Below are positions 1 to 9,154 of a DNA stretch of 64,000 nucleotides, piece by piece. Position 1 is the first letter of the stretch. Each line of letters begins with the position of its first letter. The notes beneath the pieces are model-generated. The model had not been told where the DNA came from. It was given only the letters and a program-made list of their open reading frames with translations, and ran no database searches. Made by a program: the position numbers and the translations under genes. This DNA comes from Legionella wadsworthii DSM 21896 = ATCC 33877 (lineage in GTDB: Bacteria > Pseudomonadota > Gammaproteobacteria > Legionellales > Legionellaceae): positions 1,018,588 through 1,082,587 of the forward strand of contig NZ_KL370759.1 in NCBI RefSeq assembly GCF_000701265.1. The letters are read 5' to 3'.

Positions 1-217
1 CACTAATGCCCAATTCTTCATTTAATTCTCTAAGCGCAGTAGCATAATAACTCTCATCTCCTTTTTCCCAAGCGCCTCCTGGAAAACAGATTTCTCCCGG
101 ATGTGCCCGTAAATTATCACTTCGTTGCGTCAAAATTAATGAATCGGATATTTGTTCATACAAAACAACCACAGCTGATGGTTGTATTTTATTTATCTTC
201 AATTCATTTAAATCCAT
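1..217 (-). CDS. NUDIX hydrolase, NudL/CoA pyrophosphatase type (3' part outside window)
   Basis: The first 72 codons of a minus-strand gene that leaves the window at position 1. The visible part contains a NUDIX box of the form G-x5-E-x7-RE-x2-EELG (GGAWEKGDE then RELNEELG), and before it LTQRSDNLRAHPGEICFPGG, the signature of the UPF0035/NudL group, whose members hydrolyse CoA or other nucleoside diphosphate derivatives. The Mg-binding glutamates of the box are intact. The start codon lies inside the end of pabB (14-base overlap), so the two genes are probably co-transcribed and translationally coupled. The substrate cannot be read from the sequence; family membership is clear, the full length is unknown. 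Confidence 0.85.
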   Translation of the reverse strand, partial: MDLNELKINKIQPSAVVVLYEQISDSLILTQRSDNLRAHPGEICFPGGAWEKGDESYYATALRELNEELGIS

Positions 218-1523
218 CTATTATTGCTGCTATTTTAATATAACATTCACGATATTCATCTTCTTTATCTGAGTCAATAACTATCCCTCCACCAGCAGCT
301 AAATGCAGAATTTTTTCTTTTGCTGTCACTGTACGGATGGCAATATTCGTATCAAAACGTCCATGTCGCGAAAAATAACCTATGGATCCACAATAAACAC
401 CACGTGCATAGCATTCTTGTTCATGAATAATCCGCATGGACTCTATTTTTGGCGCCCCTGTTATGGATCCACCAGGAAAACAGGATAGAAATGCTTCGAA
501 TGGAGAAATATTTGGCAAACACATGGCTTCAACGGTACTGACTAAATGATGTACCGAATTATAACTTTGCACTTCGCATAATTTGTCAACGAGTACAGAA
601 CCTGATTGCGCAATTTTACCGAGATCATTCCTTAGTAAATCCACTATCATGACATTTTCAGCGCGATTTTTTTCGCAAGCTAACAGTTGATTTTTCAATA
701 CATTATCTTCCATGTCATTACTTGAACGCCTCATCGTTCCTTTAATGGGAGAGGTGATTAATTTCCCTTGTTCATGCAAAAGAAAACGCTCGGGTGAGAA
801 ACTCAAAATATCTGCATAAGATGTTTTTAAGTAAGCAGCAAAAGGAACAGGATTTCGCAAGCAAATTTGCTTATAAAAAGCCCAAGTATCCCCCTCATAA
901 GACGCATGAAAAGGCTGAGTCAGATTCACTTGGTAACTCCTGCCTTCCTTTAAAAAGTGGTGAATGGACGTGAATGCCTCATCGTAAAGATCTTTTCTCA
1001 TTAAGGATATAAAGTCACTGGTAATGATTGCATCACAGGACTGTTCTGAAGTCATGTGCCATAGTTCTAGTACTTCATCTATAATTTGGAGTGTTGCTGT
1101 GTTGGTATTTGCAGCGAATAAAGTTACTGTATTTTGATAGTGGTCAACAATGAGCGCCCAATCATACAGACCAAAATCCAATAAAGGTATATCATTTAAA
1201 TCAGGTTGCGGACATGAATCTATACCTACTAACCGAGCACCCAGATCATAAGAAACATACCCTATGGCTCCACCTTGAAAAGGAAGATTAGTTACTGGAG
1301 GTTTCGGGGATAAAATTTTGTTTATTTTCTTTAATTCGAGTGGTAAATCGCTATTTTGATCTATTTGGAGAACATCATAAGGATAGGCACTTAGGATGTC
1401 ATACCTTCCATAAGTTCGATCCGTGCTTTCTAAAAGTACAAAACCCGGTAAATGTTTCAGCTTTTGATAATATGAATGCAGTGAAGCAGGATACTCCAAT
1501 GAATGGGATACAAATTGGCTCAA
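204..1523 (-). CDS. pabB: Aminodeoxychorismate synthase component I
   Basis: 439 residues, chorismate-binding enzyme family. PabB joins chorismate and ammonia to give 4-amino-4-deoxychorismate for folate synthesis, normally with the PabA glutaminase, which is not in this window. The C-terminal half carries the family signatures: SPERFLL, then PIKGT, whose lysine marks PabB rather than anthranilate synthase (PIAGT), then ENVMIVDLLRNDLG, FPGGSITGAPK and the C-terminal YRECYIK. Length is close to E. coli PabB (453). The start is TTG, preceded by GAGGG about seven bases upstream; no in-frame ATG is better placed. It overlaps the downstream NUDIX gene by 14 bases. Confidence 0.93.
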   Translation of the reverse strand: MSQFVSHSLEYPASLHSYYQKLKHLPGFVLLESTDRTYGRYDILSAYPYDVLQIDQNSDLPLELKKINKILSPKPPVTNLPFQGGAIGYVSYDLGARLVGIDSCPQPDLNDIPLLDFGLYDWALIVDHYQNTVTLFAANTNTATLQIIDEVLELWHMTSEQSCDAIITSDFISLMRKDLYDEAFTSIHHFLKEGRSYQVNLTQPFHASYEGDTWAFYKQICLRNPVPFAAYLKTSYADILSFSPERFLLHEQGKLITSPIKGTMRRSSNDMEDNVLKNQLLACEKNRAENVMIVDLLRNDLGKIAQSGSVLVDKLCEVQSYNSVHHLVSTVEAMCLPNISPFEAFLSCFPGGSITGAPKIESMRIIHEQECYARGVYCGSIGYFSRHGRFDTNIAIRTVTAKEKILHLAAGGGIVIDSDKEDEYRECYIKIAAIIDGFK

Positions 1524-1702
1524 AATAACCCTCTTTAGCTAATATAAAGAATTTAAACTCGATCTCATCAACACAATTTATTTAAATAAAATCGTACTAT
1601 AAACTGTAATTTCTTAAGTAATGGGAATTCCTATTAATTCTCTGGTTTTTGAATTAATTTGTGAGTATGCTATGCAAACGCTTTATTGACAAGGAGCCTT
1701 TT

Positions 1703-2776
1703 ATGTCAACTGTTGCTCAATTTGATATTACATATACTCAGTTTTTAAATGAGCATGGAAAATTGATAGGCCAGCTACCTACTTTTGCTCAAGATCACTC
1801 AGCGCTCAAAGAACTTTATAAAATTATGGTTCTTACTCGAACCTTTGATAAAAAAGCGATTGCTTTGCAAAGAACAGGTAAAATGGGTACCTATGCACCT
1901 ATTCATGGTCAAGAAGCAATTTCAACAGCCATAGGTCACGCCATGCATCCTGAAGATGTACTTATTCCTTATTACCGCGATTATGCTGCCCAAATCCAGC
2001 GCGGTGTAAAAATGTCTGAAATTTTGGCCTACTGGGGAGGAGATGAACGAGGTAGTCAGTTCTCCTGTAAATCAGAGGATTTGCCTATATGTGTTCCTAT
2101 CGCATCACAATGTTTGCATGCCACAGGTGTTGCCTTTGCATTCCAATATCGAAGTCAAGCTCGAGTTGCAGTAGTGTGTATTGGGGAGGGAGGCACTTCA
2201 GAAGGTGATTTTTATGAAGCGATGAATGTTGCAGGAACATGGAAATTACCGGTTGTTTTTGTAGTAAATAATAATCAATGGGCTATATCTGTTCCCCGAG
2301 ATCAACAGACTGGAACCCAAACTATAGCACAGAAAGCCATTGCGGCTGGTTTTAGTGGCATGCAAATTGATGGAAACGATATTTTGGCTGCAAGACAAAT
2401 TATTGGTGATGCAATTGAAAAAGCACGCCTTGGTGAGGGACCTACTTTAATTGAAGCCTTATCTTACCGATTATCTGATCATACCACCGCAGATGATGCA
2501 ACTCGATATCAACCGAGTGAAGAAGTTGAAAAAGCCAAACCCAAAGAACCTATTTCCCGTTTTAAAGAATTTTTAATCGACCAAAATATATGGAATGCTC
2601 AGGATGAAGAACAATTGGTTATCCAATGTTCTGCCGAAGTAGAGAAAGCAGTTAATGAATATCTAAGTATGGATGTTCAGCCCATCAGTAGCATTTTTGA
2701 TTATCATTATGCGGAATTACCCGAGTATTTAGTGGAACAGCGTGCAATGGCGATGGAGGAAGCAACTCATGCCTGA
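1703..2776 (+). CDS. pdhA: 2-oxoacid (pyruvate-type) dehydrogenase E1 alpha subunit
   Basis: 357 residues, thiamine-diphosphate E1 alpha subunit of a pyruvate or branched-chain 2-oxoacid dehydrogenase complex of the two-subunit type. The ThDP fold is clear: IHGQEAISTAIG near residues 67-78, YRDYAAQ near 91-97 and the cofactor motif from residue 161 ending in NNNQWAIS (189-196). The motif begins GEG where the family usually has GDG, a conservative change at an Mg-contacting position. I chose the ATG at 1703, with AAGGAG six bases upstream; an in-frame ATG at 1661 has no ribosome site. First gene of a three-gene operon. Pyruvate is the likely substrate but a branched-chain 2-oxoacid is possible. 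Confidence 0.88.
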   Translation: MSTVAQFDITYTQFLNEHGKLIGQLPTFAQDHSALKELYKIMVLTRTFDKKAIALQRTGKMGTYAPIHGQEAISTAIGHAMHPEDVLIPYYRDYAAQIQRGVKMSEILAYWGGDERGSQFSCKSEDLPICVPIASQCLHATGVAFAFQYRSQARVAVVCIGEGGTSEGDFYEAMNVAGTWKLPVVFVVNNNQWAISVPRDQQTGTQTIAQKAIAAGFSGMQIDGNDILAARQIIGDAIEKARLGEGPTLIEALSYRLSDHTTADDATRYQPSEEVEKAKPKEPISRFKEFLIDQNIWNAQDEEQLVIQCSAEVEKAVNEYLSMDVQPISSIFDYHYAELPEYLVEQRAMAMEEATHA

Positions 2777-3743
2777 CATTACTTTAATTGAGGCGGTAAC
2801 TCAGGCCTTGGCTTACGAGTTAGCTCAAGATGAAAATGTGGTGGTTTTTGGAGAAGATGTCGGAAAAAACGGAGGTGTATTTCGTGCCACGGTTGGATTA
2901 CAAGAACGATTTGGGGAGAAAAGAGTTTTTGATACTCCTTTGGCAGAATCCATGATTGCCGGTTTGGCTATTGGTATGTCAATTCAAGGCTTGAAACCTG
3001 TCGCTGAATTCCAATTTATGGGTTTCATTTATCCCGCCTTGAATCAAATTATATCCCATGCCGCACGTATGCGTAACAGGACACGGGGACGTCTACATTG
3101 TCCACTTGTTTTTCGTGCTCCTTTTGGTGGAGGCATCAGGGCTCCAGAGCATCATTCGGAAAGTACGGAAGCATTATTTGCTCATATCCCTGGTTTACAG
3201 GTGGTAATTCCTTCATCTCCCCGACGTGCTTACGGGCTACTTTTGGCGGCAATGCGTAATCCGGATCCCGTGATTTTTCTTGAGCCGAAACGAATTTATC
3301 GTTTGGTCAAGCAACCTGTTGAAGATAATGGTGAAGCTTTGCCTATTGGTAAATGTTTTACTTTACAGCAAGGTGATGATGTTACACTAGTAAGCTGGGG
3401 CGCCAGTATTCACGAAACCCAACAAGCAGCCAAACAATTAAGCGATGATGGAATCTCGTGCGAAGTCATCGATATTGCATCGATTAAACCCTTAGATATT
3501 GAAACTATTCTCGCTTCTGTAGAAAAAACTGGACGTTGTGTTATCGTTCATGAGGGTGCAAAAACTTGTGGTGTTGGAGCAGAAATATCGGCACAGATTA
3601 TGGAAAATTCCATGGCTGATTTAATAGCACCCGTTCAGCGGGTAACCGGTTATGATACTGTGATGCCTTATTTCCAATTGGAAAAACAATATATACCTAG
3701 TGTTACACGTATCAAAAATAGCGTTATGAGCATAATGGAGTAA
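2769..3743 (+). CDS. pdhB: 2-oxoacid (pyruvate-type) dehydrogenase E1 beta subunit
   Basis: 324 residues, transketolase-like E1 beta subunit that pairs with the E1 alpha gene just upstream. Visible family features are the N-terminal ITLIEAVTQAL, VVFGEDVGKNGGVFRAT, DTPLAESMIAGLAIG, RAPFGGGIRAPEHHSES with the conserved histidines, and VIPSSPRRAYGLL. The C-terminal transketolase domain (VTLVSWGASIHET onward) is complete. The ATG at 2769 overlaps the end of pdhA by eight bases and is preceded by GGAGGAAG, so translation is probably coupled. An upstream in-frame ATG at 2742 would give a non-homologous N-terminus. Confidence 0.9.
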   Translation: MPDITLIEAVTQALAYELAQDENVVVFGEDVGKNGGVFRATVGLQERFGEKRVFDTPLAESMIAGLAIGMSIQGLKPVAEFQFMGFIYPALNQIISHAARMRNRTRGRLHCPLVFRAPFGGGIRAPEHHSESTEALFAHIPGLQVVIPSSPRRAYGLLLAAMRNPDPVIFLEPKRIYRLVKQPVEDNGEALPIGKCFTLQQGDDVTLVSWGASIHETQQAAKQLSDDGISCEVIDIASIKPLDIETILASVEKTGRCVIVHEGAKTCGVGAEISAQIMENSMADLIAPVQRVTGYDTVMPYFQLEKQYIPSVTRIKNSVMSIME

Positions 3744-3745
3744 TA

Positions 3746-4861
3746 ATGAATATTTTCAATCTACCTGACTTAGGTGAAGGCTTACCCGATGCCGAAATAC
3801 ATGAATGGTTCGTAAAAGAAGGCGATACAGTTATCGCCGATCAGCCTTTAGTCTCTATGGAAACAGCAAAAGCTGTGGTTGATGTTCCCTGTCCCCAATC
3901 CGGTATAATTAGTAAATTATACGGTAAGCCTGGGGATGTAATTAAAACCGGTGAACCCTTAGTTGCTTTTAAATCAATGAGTGGTAAAACAGAAGATAAG
4001 GGTACTGTAGTAGGTAATTTAGAAGAGAGCAGTGAAGTCTCTGAAGATAATTTTACCGTGGGCATTCAAGATACAAAAAAAGGTCGAATTAGAGCGACAC
4101 CAGCTGTGAAAATTCTTGCAAAAAAATTAGGTGTTGATTTATCTACTCTTAAAGGAACTGGTGAATTTGGGGTAATTACCCGCGACGACGTTCAGGCTCA
4201 AGCGGTTAAAAATTCAGAAATCCCAGCAGGTTTCGAGCCTCTGCGAGGTGTGAGAAGAGCAATGCTTAATAGCATGGTTCAGTCCCACATAGAAGTAGTT
4301 CCAGTCAGCATTTTTGATGAAGCGGATATTAGTGCATGGAAAACAGGTTCTGATATTACAGTACGCCTCATTCGAGCTATTATCTATGCTGCAAAAAAAG
4401 AACCTGCATTAAACGCTTGGTTTGACACAAAACATAGTGCAAGACAATGTTTTGAGCAAGTTCATCTCGGCTTGGCTATGGATAATGAAGAAGGATTATT
4501 CGTACCAGTGATCCATGATGCAGGAAAACATTCAGATAATGATCTGCGACAAATGATTAATGATTTTAAAAAATCCGTAAGTAATCGAGAAATTACTGCA
4601 GACAAACTCAAAGGAGCTACAATAACCCTTTCTAATTTTGGAAAATTTGCAGGCCGCTTTGCCAGTCCAATCATTGTACCACCTATGGTAGCAATCTTAG
4701 CTGTTGGAAAACTTTATCAAGGAGCAGTTGTTGGTGCAGATGGAAAGATAGAAGCACACAATATGATACCTTTGTCTTTAAGTTTTGATCATAGAGCCGT
4801 TACCGGAGGAGAGGCAACTCGCTTTTTAGGCGCAGTAATGGAGTCTTTGCAGAAGGAATAA
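3746..4861 (+). CDS. pdhC: 2-oxoacid dehydrogenase E2, dihydrolipoamide acyltransferase
   Basis: 371 residues, E2 core of the complex, which takes the acyl group from E1 on lipoyl-lysine and passes it to CoA. Order of domains: one lipoyl domain (1-78, lipoylated lysine expected at K42 in METAKA), a flexible linker, a peripheral-subunit binding domain (about 113-150, RIRATPAVKILAKKLGVDL) and the catalytic domain (about 160-371). The catalytic histidine is H349 in SFDHRAVTGGEA; the usual HRxxDG is HRxxTG here. Starts two bases after the pdhB stop. No E3 gene follows, so lipoamide dehydrogenase must be supplied from elsewhere. Confidence 0.88.
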   Translation: MNIFNLPDLGEGLPDAEIHEWFVKEGDTVIADQPLVSMETAKAVVDVPCPQSGIISKLYGKPGDVIKTGEPLVAFKSMSGKTEDKGTVVGNLEESSEVSEDNFTVGIQDTKKGRIRATPAVKILAKKLGVDLSTLKGTGEFGVITRDDVQAQAVKNSEIPAGFEPLRGVRRAMLNSMVQSHIEVVPVSIFDEADISAWKTGSDITVRLIRAIIYAAKKEPALNAWFDTKHSARQCFEQVHLGLAMDNEEGLFVPVIHDAGKHSDNDLRQMINDFKKSVSNREITADKLKGATITLSNFGKFAGRFASPIIVPPMVAILAVGKLYQGAVVGADGKIEAHNMIPLSLSFDHRAVTGGEATRFLGAVMESLQKE

Positions 4862-4865
4862 CGAT

Positions 4866-4891
4866 AATCCTCTCCATTATCGGAGAGGATT
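4866..4891 (+). terminator. Hairpin just after pdhC
   Basis: A perfect 10-bp stem (AATCCTCTCC / GGAGAGGATT) with a six-base loop begins four bases after the pdhC stop codon and lies between convergent genes. No run of T follows on either strand, so it may slow transcription or protect the mRNA end instead of acting as a classical intrinsic terminator. Confidence 0.5.
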
Positions 4892-4897
4892 CAGAGA

Positions 4898-5227
4898 TCA
4901 TTGCTGCATATTTTGATCACTATTTTGCTGCATTTTATCTTGCATTTTTTCTTGCAACTTACCTTTCATTTTTTCAGCGAGCTTTGTTTTACATTGTTCT
5001 AATTGATCAGGGCTAAAATTAGTGTTGGGCAGTTGTTTTTTTCCCATAGCTACAGGTAAGACACAATCTTTAACTAAACCCTTTCCTTTATTTTCTCCGC
5101 CTTTGAAATAACCATTTTGCATGCAAGACATCGCAATAGCCTTGCAAGGTCCTCCCATTGTCCAGCCATATAAGGAAACACTCATGCAGACGCTAGCCAA
5201 ACCAATTTTTAAAGGTAATCTATTCAT
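4898..5227 (-). CDS. Small exported cysteine-containing protein, unknown function
   Basis: 109 residues from the ATG at 5227, which has AAGGAA eight bases upstream; an ATG 33 bases earlier has no such site. The N-terminus (MNRLPLKIGLASVCMSVSLYGW) looks like a signal peptide. The mature part has spaced cysteines in PCKAIAMSC, KDCVLPV and LEQCKTK, then a Lys/Met/Gln-rich tail with repeated KMxxKLQEKMQDKMQQ, likely helical. The cysteine spacing suggests a disulphide-stabilised periplasmic protein. I do not recognise a family with confidence. Convergent with pdhABC. Confidence 0.7.
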   Translation of the reverse strand: MNRLPLKIGLASVCMSVSLYGWTMGGPCKAIAMSCMQNGYFKGGENKGKGLVKDCVLPVAMGKKQLPNTNFSPDQLEQCKTKLAEKMKGKLQEKMQDKMQQNSDQNMQQ

Positions 5228-5422
5228 GTGAAAATTCCTTTTGTTATTTGTGAATCCCAAATATTAATCAATAGCCTCTAAAATATAGCACAGTATTTTA
5301 GATTTAAACTTATTGCCATTCAACACCCTTTCCGGCTGCGCAAAATGGAAGATGGATTAGTGATCATCCATTATCATTTAAAAACGTGAGTAGCATTAAG
5401 ACAATGAAACATAATTAAAGGA

Positions 5423-5860
5423 TTATTTACGAACTAATTCTAAAATCTTGTGTACGTCTTTTTCACTTTGTAAATTATCGAAATCTCCCCTTAAAATTTT
5501 TAGGGAATATTTTTCTGTATCAATTTCCTTCTGAGTGCGTACTTTTAATGCTCTTAAAATTGGTATGGGGGGACACCAGCCTTGAATCGCATGGAATGCT
5601 AGAAAAGGCAGAACGATACCGGGAAGAAAGAGCCAAAAAATATTGAGAAAAGCTCCTAATAACACACCAATAAAAGCCAAGATAGAAGCATTTAACTCTA
5701 ATATTCTTTCGATATTATATTCTTTCTCAATTTTATTAATCCTTGAGTTAATTTCATTGGAATCAGTAGTCGAAAAATACTGGAGTTCTGAAATTATTTG
5801 ATAATCTATCGCTTGATTTGCAGAGGATGTTGAATTTTCTCTTACGTGATCATGTTCCAT
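5423..5860 (-). CDS. Small membrane protein, unknown function
   Basis: 145 residues, ATG at 5860 with AAGGAT eight bases upstream. An N-terminal hydrophilic part (1-55) with a short helical stretch precedes one hydrophobic hairpin (about 56-90: LELNASILAFIGVLLGAFLN, then IFWLFLPGIVLPFLAFHAI) and a cytoplasmic-looking C-terminus. The PPIPILRALKVRTQKEIDTEK segment after the hairpin resembles small membrane proteins that sit next to a partner enzyme, but no function can be assigned. It stands alone between two minus-strand units; 162 bases before the next gene and 237 bases upstream of its start hold no other gene that I can see. Confidence 0.65.
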   Translation of the reverse strand: MEHDHVRENSTSSANQAIDYQIISELQYFSTTDSNEINSRINKIEKEYNIERILELNASILAFIGVLLGAFLNIFWLFLPGIVLPFLAFHAIQGWCPPIPILRALKVRTQKEIDTEKYSLKILRGDFDNLQSEKDVHKILELVRK

Positions 5861-6097
5861 GGCAAGTATCCTTGGTCTGTTTTCCTTTTAAACCTATTAG
5901 CATCTTAACCCATTTAAATCAAATGAATGTAGCTCATATGTTGTATCATTCGTATTGTTTATAATGCGATAACCTATATAAAAATTAAATTTCTAATTAA
6001 TAAGATAGGCAATAGAAATCTTCTATTATTTAAAGTCTTGTAATTTATTTCATTATAAATTTAAAAATAGTGATTTTAAAAAAAATATGATCACAAG

Positions 6098-6919
6098 CTA
6101 TGATCTTGAAATTTTATTGATCAATGCGGCTAATCGACATCCTGCATAGGTAACCTGCTTTTGGGCTAATAATTGCGCATCCTCTTGATATTTTGCAGCA
6201 GGTGTTTCATTAGGAGTAGTTTGATATACCTTTTTAACAGCCAATTTATGAGACATATTTGCCCATTTAGAGGGTTTGAGTTGCGCGTTAATTAGGGAAC
6301 AAGGTAGCTTTTTTTCAAGTTCTTGTGCCATTTTTTTTATTTTATTCTCATCATATCGTCCTAAAAATAAACCAGCACCATTATCCCAATACTGATGTAA
6401 ATTTTTGCCGACTGAATTGTCTCCTAGAAAAAATAAATTACCTCCAAGATCCCCTTTAGGATATAGTGCACTCACCTTGGTTGCCGCATGTAAGGGCTGA
6501 TGAATATCACCAGTAATATGGATTAACATACGCAAAGCAAGTTTTTTATCAGTGGGACTTGTTTTCTTTGAGGAAAGTACAGCCATTGCCTTTTTTATTG
6601 TATTGACTGCATTAGTCGCTTCAACAGGAGGTAAATGAGTTCCATCAGCAGAAAAAGGGGTATCGATATAGTGCATCACATCATACCAATACACCTCTCT
6701 CCAGCGGATGTCATCCATCCAGGTTGCAGCACTTACAAAACTTGAATTGGGAGTTTTATTAGTTCTCGTACGAAGATATTTGAAACACACGTCTTTTGAT
6801 TTTTGAGACAAATTATTATATGCAATCTGTGCAACCACCTTGTGTCCTGCGGCGTTCCAAGCATGACTATGAAATGCCAGCAGAAAAAAAACAAATGCAA
6901 AAATAATTCGTATCATCAT
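6098..6919 (-). CDS. Exported S1/P1-type nuclease
   Basis: 273 residues, zinc-dependent single-strand nuclease/phospholipase-C-like family. Start: ATG at 6919, sharing its first base with the last base of the tolB stop codon and preceded by AGGA. A signal peptide (about 1-20) ends in HSHA, so cleavage leaves tryptophan at the mature N-terminus, as in fungal P1/S1, where Trp1 binds zinc. Other expected ligands are present: GH (H26), WMDD, MHYIDT, HITGDIHQPLH and NLHQYWD, plus GDLGGN. It would act in the periplasm or outside the cell on RNA or single-stranded DNA. Its place directly behind tolB, where pal usually sits, is unusual. Confidence 0.88.
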   Translation of the reverse strand: MMIRIIFAFVFFLLAFHSHAWNAAGHKVVAQIAYNNLSQKSKDVCFKYLRTRTNKTPNSSFVSAATWMDDIRWREVYWYDVMHYIDTPFSADGTHLPPVEATNAVNTIKKAMAVLSSKKTSPTDKKLALRMLIHITGDIHQPLHAATKVSALYPKGDLGGNLFFLGDNSVGKNLHQYWDNGAGLFLGRYDENKIKKMAQELEKKLPCSLINAQLKPSKWANMSHKLAVKKVYQTTPNETPAAKYQEDAQLLAQKQVTYAGCRLAALINKISRS

Positions 6920-8178
6920 TATCCTAAATAGGGAGACCATGCAGGTTCTTGTACATCACCTTCACGTGCAGGAAGTCTCATTCTTATTCTACCATCTAAA
7001 GAAACAATCCCGAGAACACCTTTATCGCCATTATGTGTCGCATAAAGAATTAAGCGGCCATTTGGCGCTACAGAGGGTGACTCGTCGCGTCCTGAAGAAG
7101 TAAGACTAACAACGGGGCCGCCACTTGCACTTTGTAGGCCAATGTTAAATTGCTTATCATCCCGATGTAACATCACAATATTTTTCATATCTGGAGTATA
7201 AGAAGCGCGAGCGTTGTAATTGCCTTCAAAAGTTATACGGCTTACTTGACCATTACCCAAAGACAAACGATATATTTGTGGCGAGCCACCTCTTCCTGAA
7301 GTAAACAACAAGCTTTTACCATCTGGAGCATAACGAGGTTCTGTATCAATCGCATCTCCAAAGGTCAATTGCTTCATATTGCCATTGGTCACGTTCACAC
7401 TATAAATTTTGGGTGTACCACTTTTGGACAAAACGACAGCCAATTCCCTGCCATCTGGAGACCAAGCAGGTGCTCCATTAATTCCTGGGAAACTGGTTAT
7501 TAAACGTCTCTGGCCTGTTTCAACTGAGACAGTAAATATTTGTGCTCGTTTTTTCTCAAAAGAAACATAAGAAATGCTTCTGCCATCAGGTGCCCATGCT
7601 GGAGACATAATTGGTTCGGATGAAACCAGCAAGCTTTGTGGGTTGAAACCATCGGCATCAGCCACTTCTAAAGTATATCGAGTACTGTTTATTGTCCTTT
7701 GGACTGAAATATAGGCAATTCGAGTAGAGAATATACCCTTTTCACCTGTTAATTTTTGGTAAACTTCATCGCTAATATGATGTGCTAAAGGTCGAACCTG
7801 GTTGGAGCCTACTTGGTAGGTTTTTGTCAATAAGGTAGTCCCATTCGCTACGGCATCAGTTAAAGTAAAGCTCACTTCATAATGGTTACCAGCACGGTTT
7901 ACCCGGCCAGTAACAACACTGTCTGCGCCAAGCTGTTTCAATGTATTAACTGAAGATTGAGAATTTGGACCTTGAGGACCAGAGACGATGCGAAATTGTC
8001 CTGAAAAATTTAAATCGTGCTCTATAATTTGTCCAATTTCTTGAGCAGTAGAGTCGGAGCCAAAAGAATTAATTGCAATAGGTAATGCAGAATTTATTCC
8101 TTGGGTTAGCTCTAAATCCAATGCAAAAATTTGTTGTGTCACCATAAATAAAAAAAATGTAATAATTCGATGAATCAT
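6919..8178 (-). CDS. tolB: Tol-Pal system periplasmic beta-propeller TolB
   Basis: 419 residues, with an N-terminal signal peptide (cleavage near IFA-LDLEL), a TolB N-terminal domain to about residue 160 and a six-bladed propeller built from repeats such as [46 protein letters not shown] and [15 protein letters not shown]. TolB links the inner-membrane TolQRA motor to the lipoprotein Pal during outer-membrane constriction. The start at 8178 is five bases after tolA, with GAGGG upstream inside tolA. Length matches the family (430 in E. coli). Confidence 0.96.
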   Translation of the reverse strand: MIHRIITFFLFMVTQQIFALDLELTQGINSALPIAINSFGSDSTAQEIGQIIEHDLNFSGQFRIVSGPQGPNSQSSVNTLKQLGADSVVTGRVNRAGNHYEVSFTLTDAVANGTTLLTKTYQVGSNQVRPLAHHISDEVYQKLTGEKGIFSTRIAYISVQRTINSTRYTLEVADADGFNPQSLLVSSEPIMSPAWAPDGRSISYVSFEKKRAQIFTVSVETGQRRLITSFPGINGAPAWSPDGRELAVVLSKSGTPKIYSVNVTNGNMKQLTFGDAIDTEPRYAPDGKSLLFTSGRGGSPQIYRLSLGNGQVSRITFEGNYNARASYTPDMKNIVMLHRDDKQFNIGLQSASGGPVVSLTSSGRDESPSVAPNGRLILYATHNGDKGVLGIVSLDGRIRMRLPAREGDVQEPAWSPYLG

Positions 8179-8182
8179 GAGT

Positions 8183-9154
8183 TTACCCTCTGACTTGTTC
8201 TGGACGAACGGTTAAACTTATATCGCGAAACAGATTGAATGTTTCTGCATCTTTAGGTACAGGTAGCGGAGATGCTTTATAAATAGCTGTTTGTGCTGAA
8301 CGATCAAGCAACGGATCACCGCTGCTTCGGGTTAGTGAAACTTCCAAAACCATTCCATCGGGAGCTAGACGTATTCTGAATTGGCTTGATAAACTGCTGT
8401 CTATATTTTCAGGTAATATCCAGTTCCTTCCAATAGCATTGACGATCAAGGCTTTATATTTATCAACCTCACCCGCAATTCGAGCTTGTCTCTCCGCATT
8501 TTGTGCAGCTTGTGCCTGCTTTGCAGCAGCATCAGCCTCGGCCTGTTTTTTTCGTTCTGCTTCTGCTGCTTTTGCAATTTCAGCTTTTTCTTTATCAGCT
8601 TTTACCTTTTCTGCCAATTTTTTCTTATTTAAATCAGCAAGTTTTTTAGCTTCCAGCTGTTGCTGCTTCACTAGCTCTTCTTTTTGTTTTTTTAAATCCT
8701 CAATCCTTTTTGCTTCTAAAGCTTTTTGTTCTGCGAGCTTTTTTAAACGTTTTTTTTCTTCTTCGGCTTGTTTTTTATGTGCAATAGCAATTCGGTTTGC
8801 CTCTTCCTTGAGACGAGCCAATTGTTGTTGTTCTTTTATCCGTTGCTGTTTTGCCGCTTCAGCTTGTCTTTTTAGCTCATTTTGGCGACTTATTTCTGCA
8901 CGTTTTTGCTGCTCGCGTTCCTGCTTTAAACGTTTGACAGTTTCCATTACTTGCTTGTTATCCACACTGACTGCCTTGACGACTTCTTGTTGTGCAGATA
9001 CTGCAACAGGTTGATCTATTCCAGGAGCATTTTTAGTTTCCGGTGTTAAAACGGGTCGTTGGCTTGAATTATCCGTTAAAAGCATCACAATTAAAAAAAG
9101 ATGCAAGCCTAGTGCAGCAAAAAAAGCTTTACGATATGTAGGATTATTTATCAT
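8183..9154 (-). CDS. tolA: Tol-Pal system protein TolA
   Basis: 323 residues, typical three-domain TolA: one N-terminal membrane anchor (about 9-27, [17 protein letters not shown]), a long Lys/Glu/Ala/Gln-rich helix (about 65-225) spanning the periplasm, and a C-terminal globular domain (about 226-323) with [13 protein letters not shown] and [19 protein letters not shown]. It is energised by TolQ-TolR and contacts TolB/Pal. It is shorter than E. coli TolA (421) mostly in the helical part. Overlaps tolR by four bases (ATGA). Confidence 0.94.
   Translation of the reverse strand: MINNPTYRKAFFAALGLHLFLIVMLLTDNSSQRPVLTPETKNAPGIDQPVAVSAQQEVVKAVSVDNKQVMETVKRLKQEREQQKRAEISRQNELKRQAEAAKQQRIKEQQQLARLKEEANRIAIAHKKQAEEEKKRLKKLAEQKALEAKRIEDLKKQKEELVKQQQLEAKKLADLNKKKLAEKVKADKEKAEIAKAAEAERKKQAEADAAAKQAQAAQNAERQARIAGEVDKYKALIVNAIGRNWILPENIDSSLSSQFRIRLAPDGMVLEVSLTRSSGDPLLDRSAQTAIYKASPLPVPKDAETFNLFRDISLTVRPEQVRG

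Noticed and set aside
8439..9014. 191-codon open frame on the plus strand inside tolA
   Set aside because: Serine/cysteine/phenylalanine-rich shadow of the TolA helix on the opposite strand; no ribosome site.
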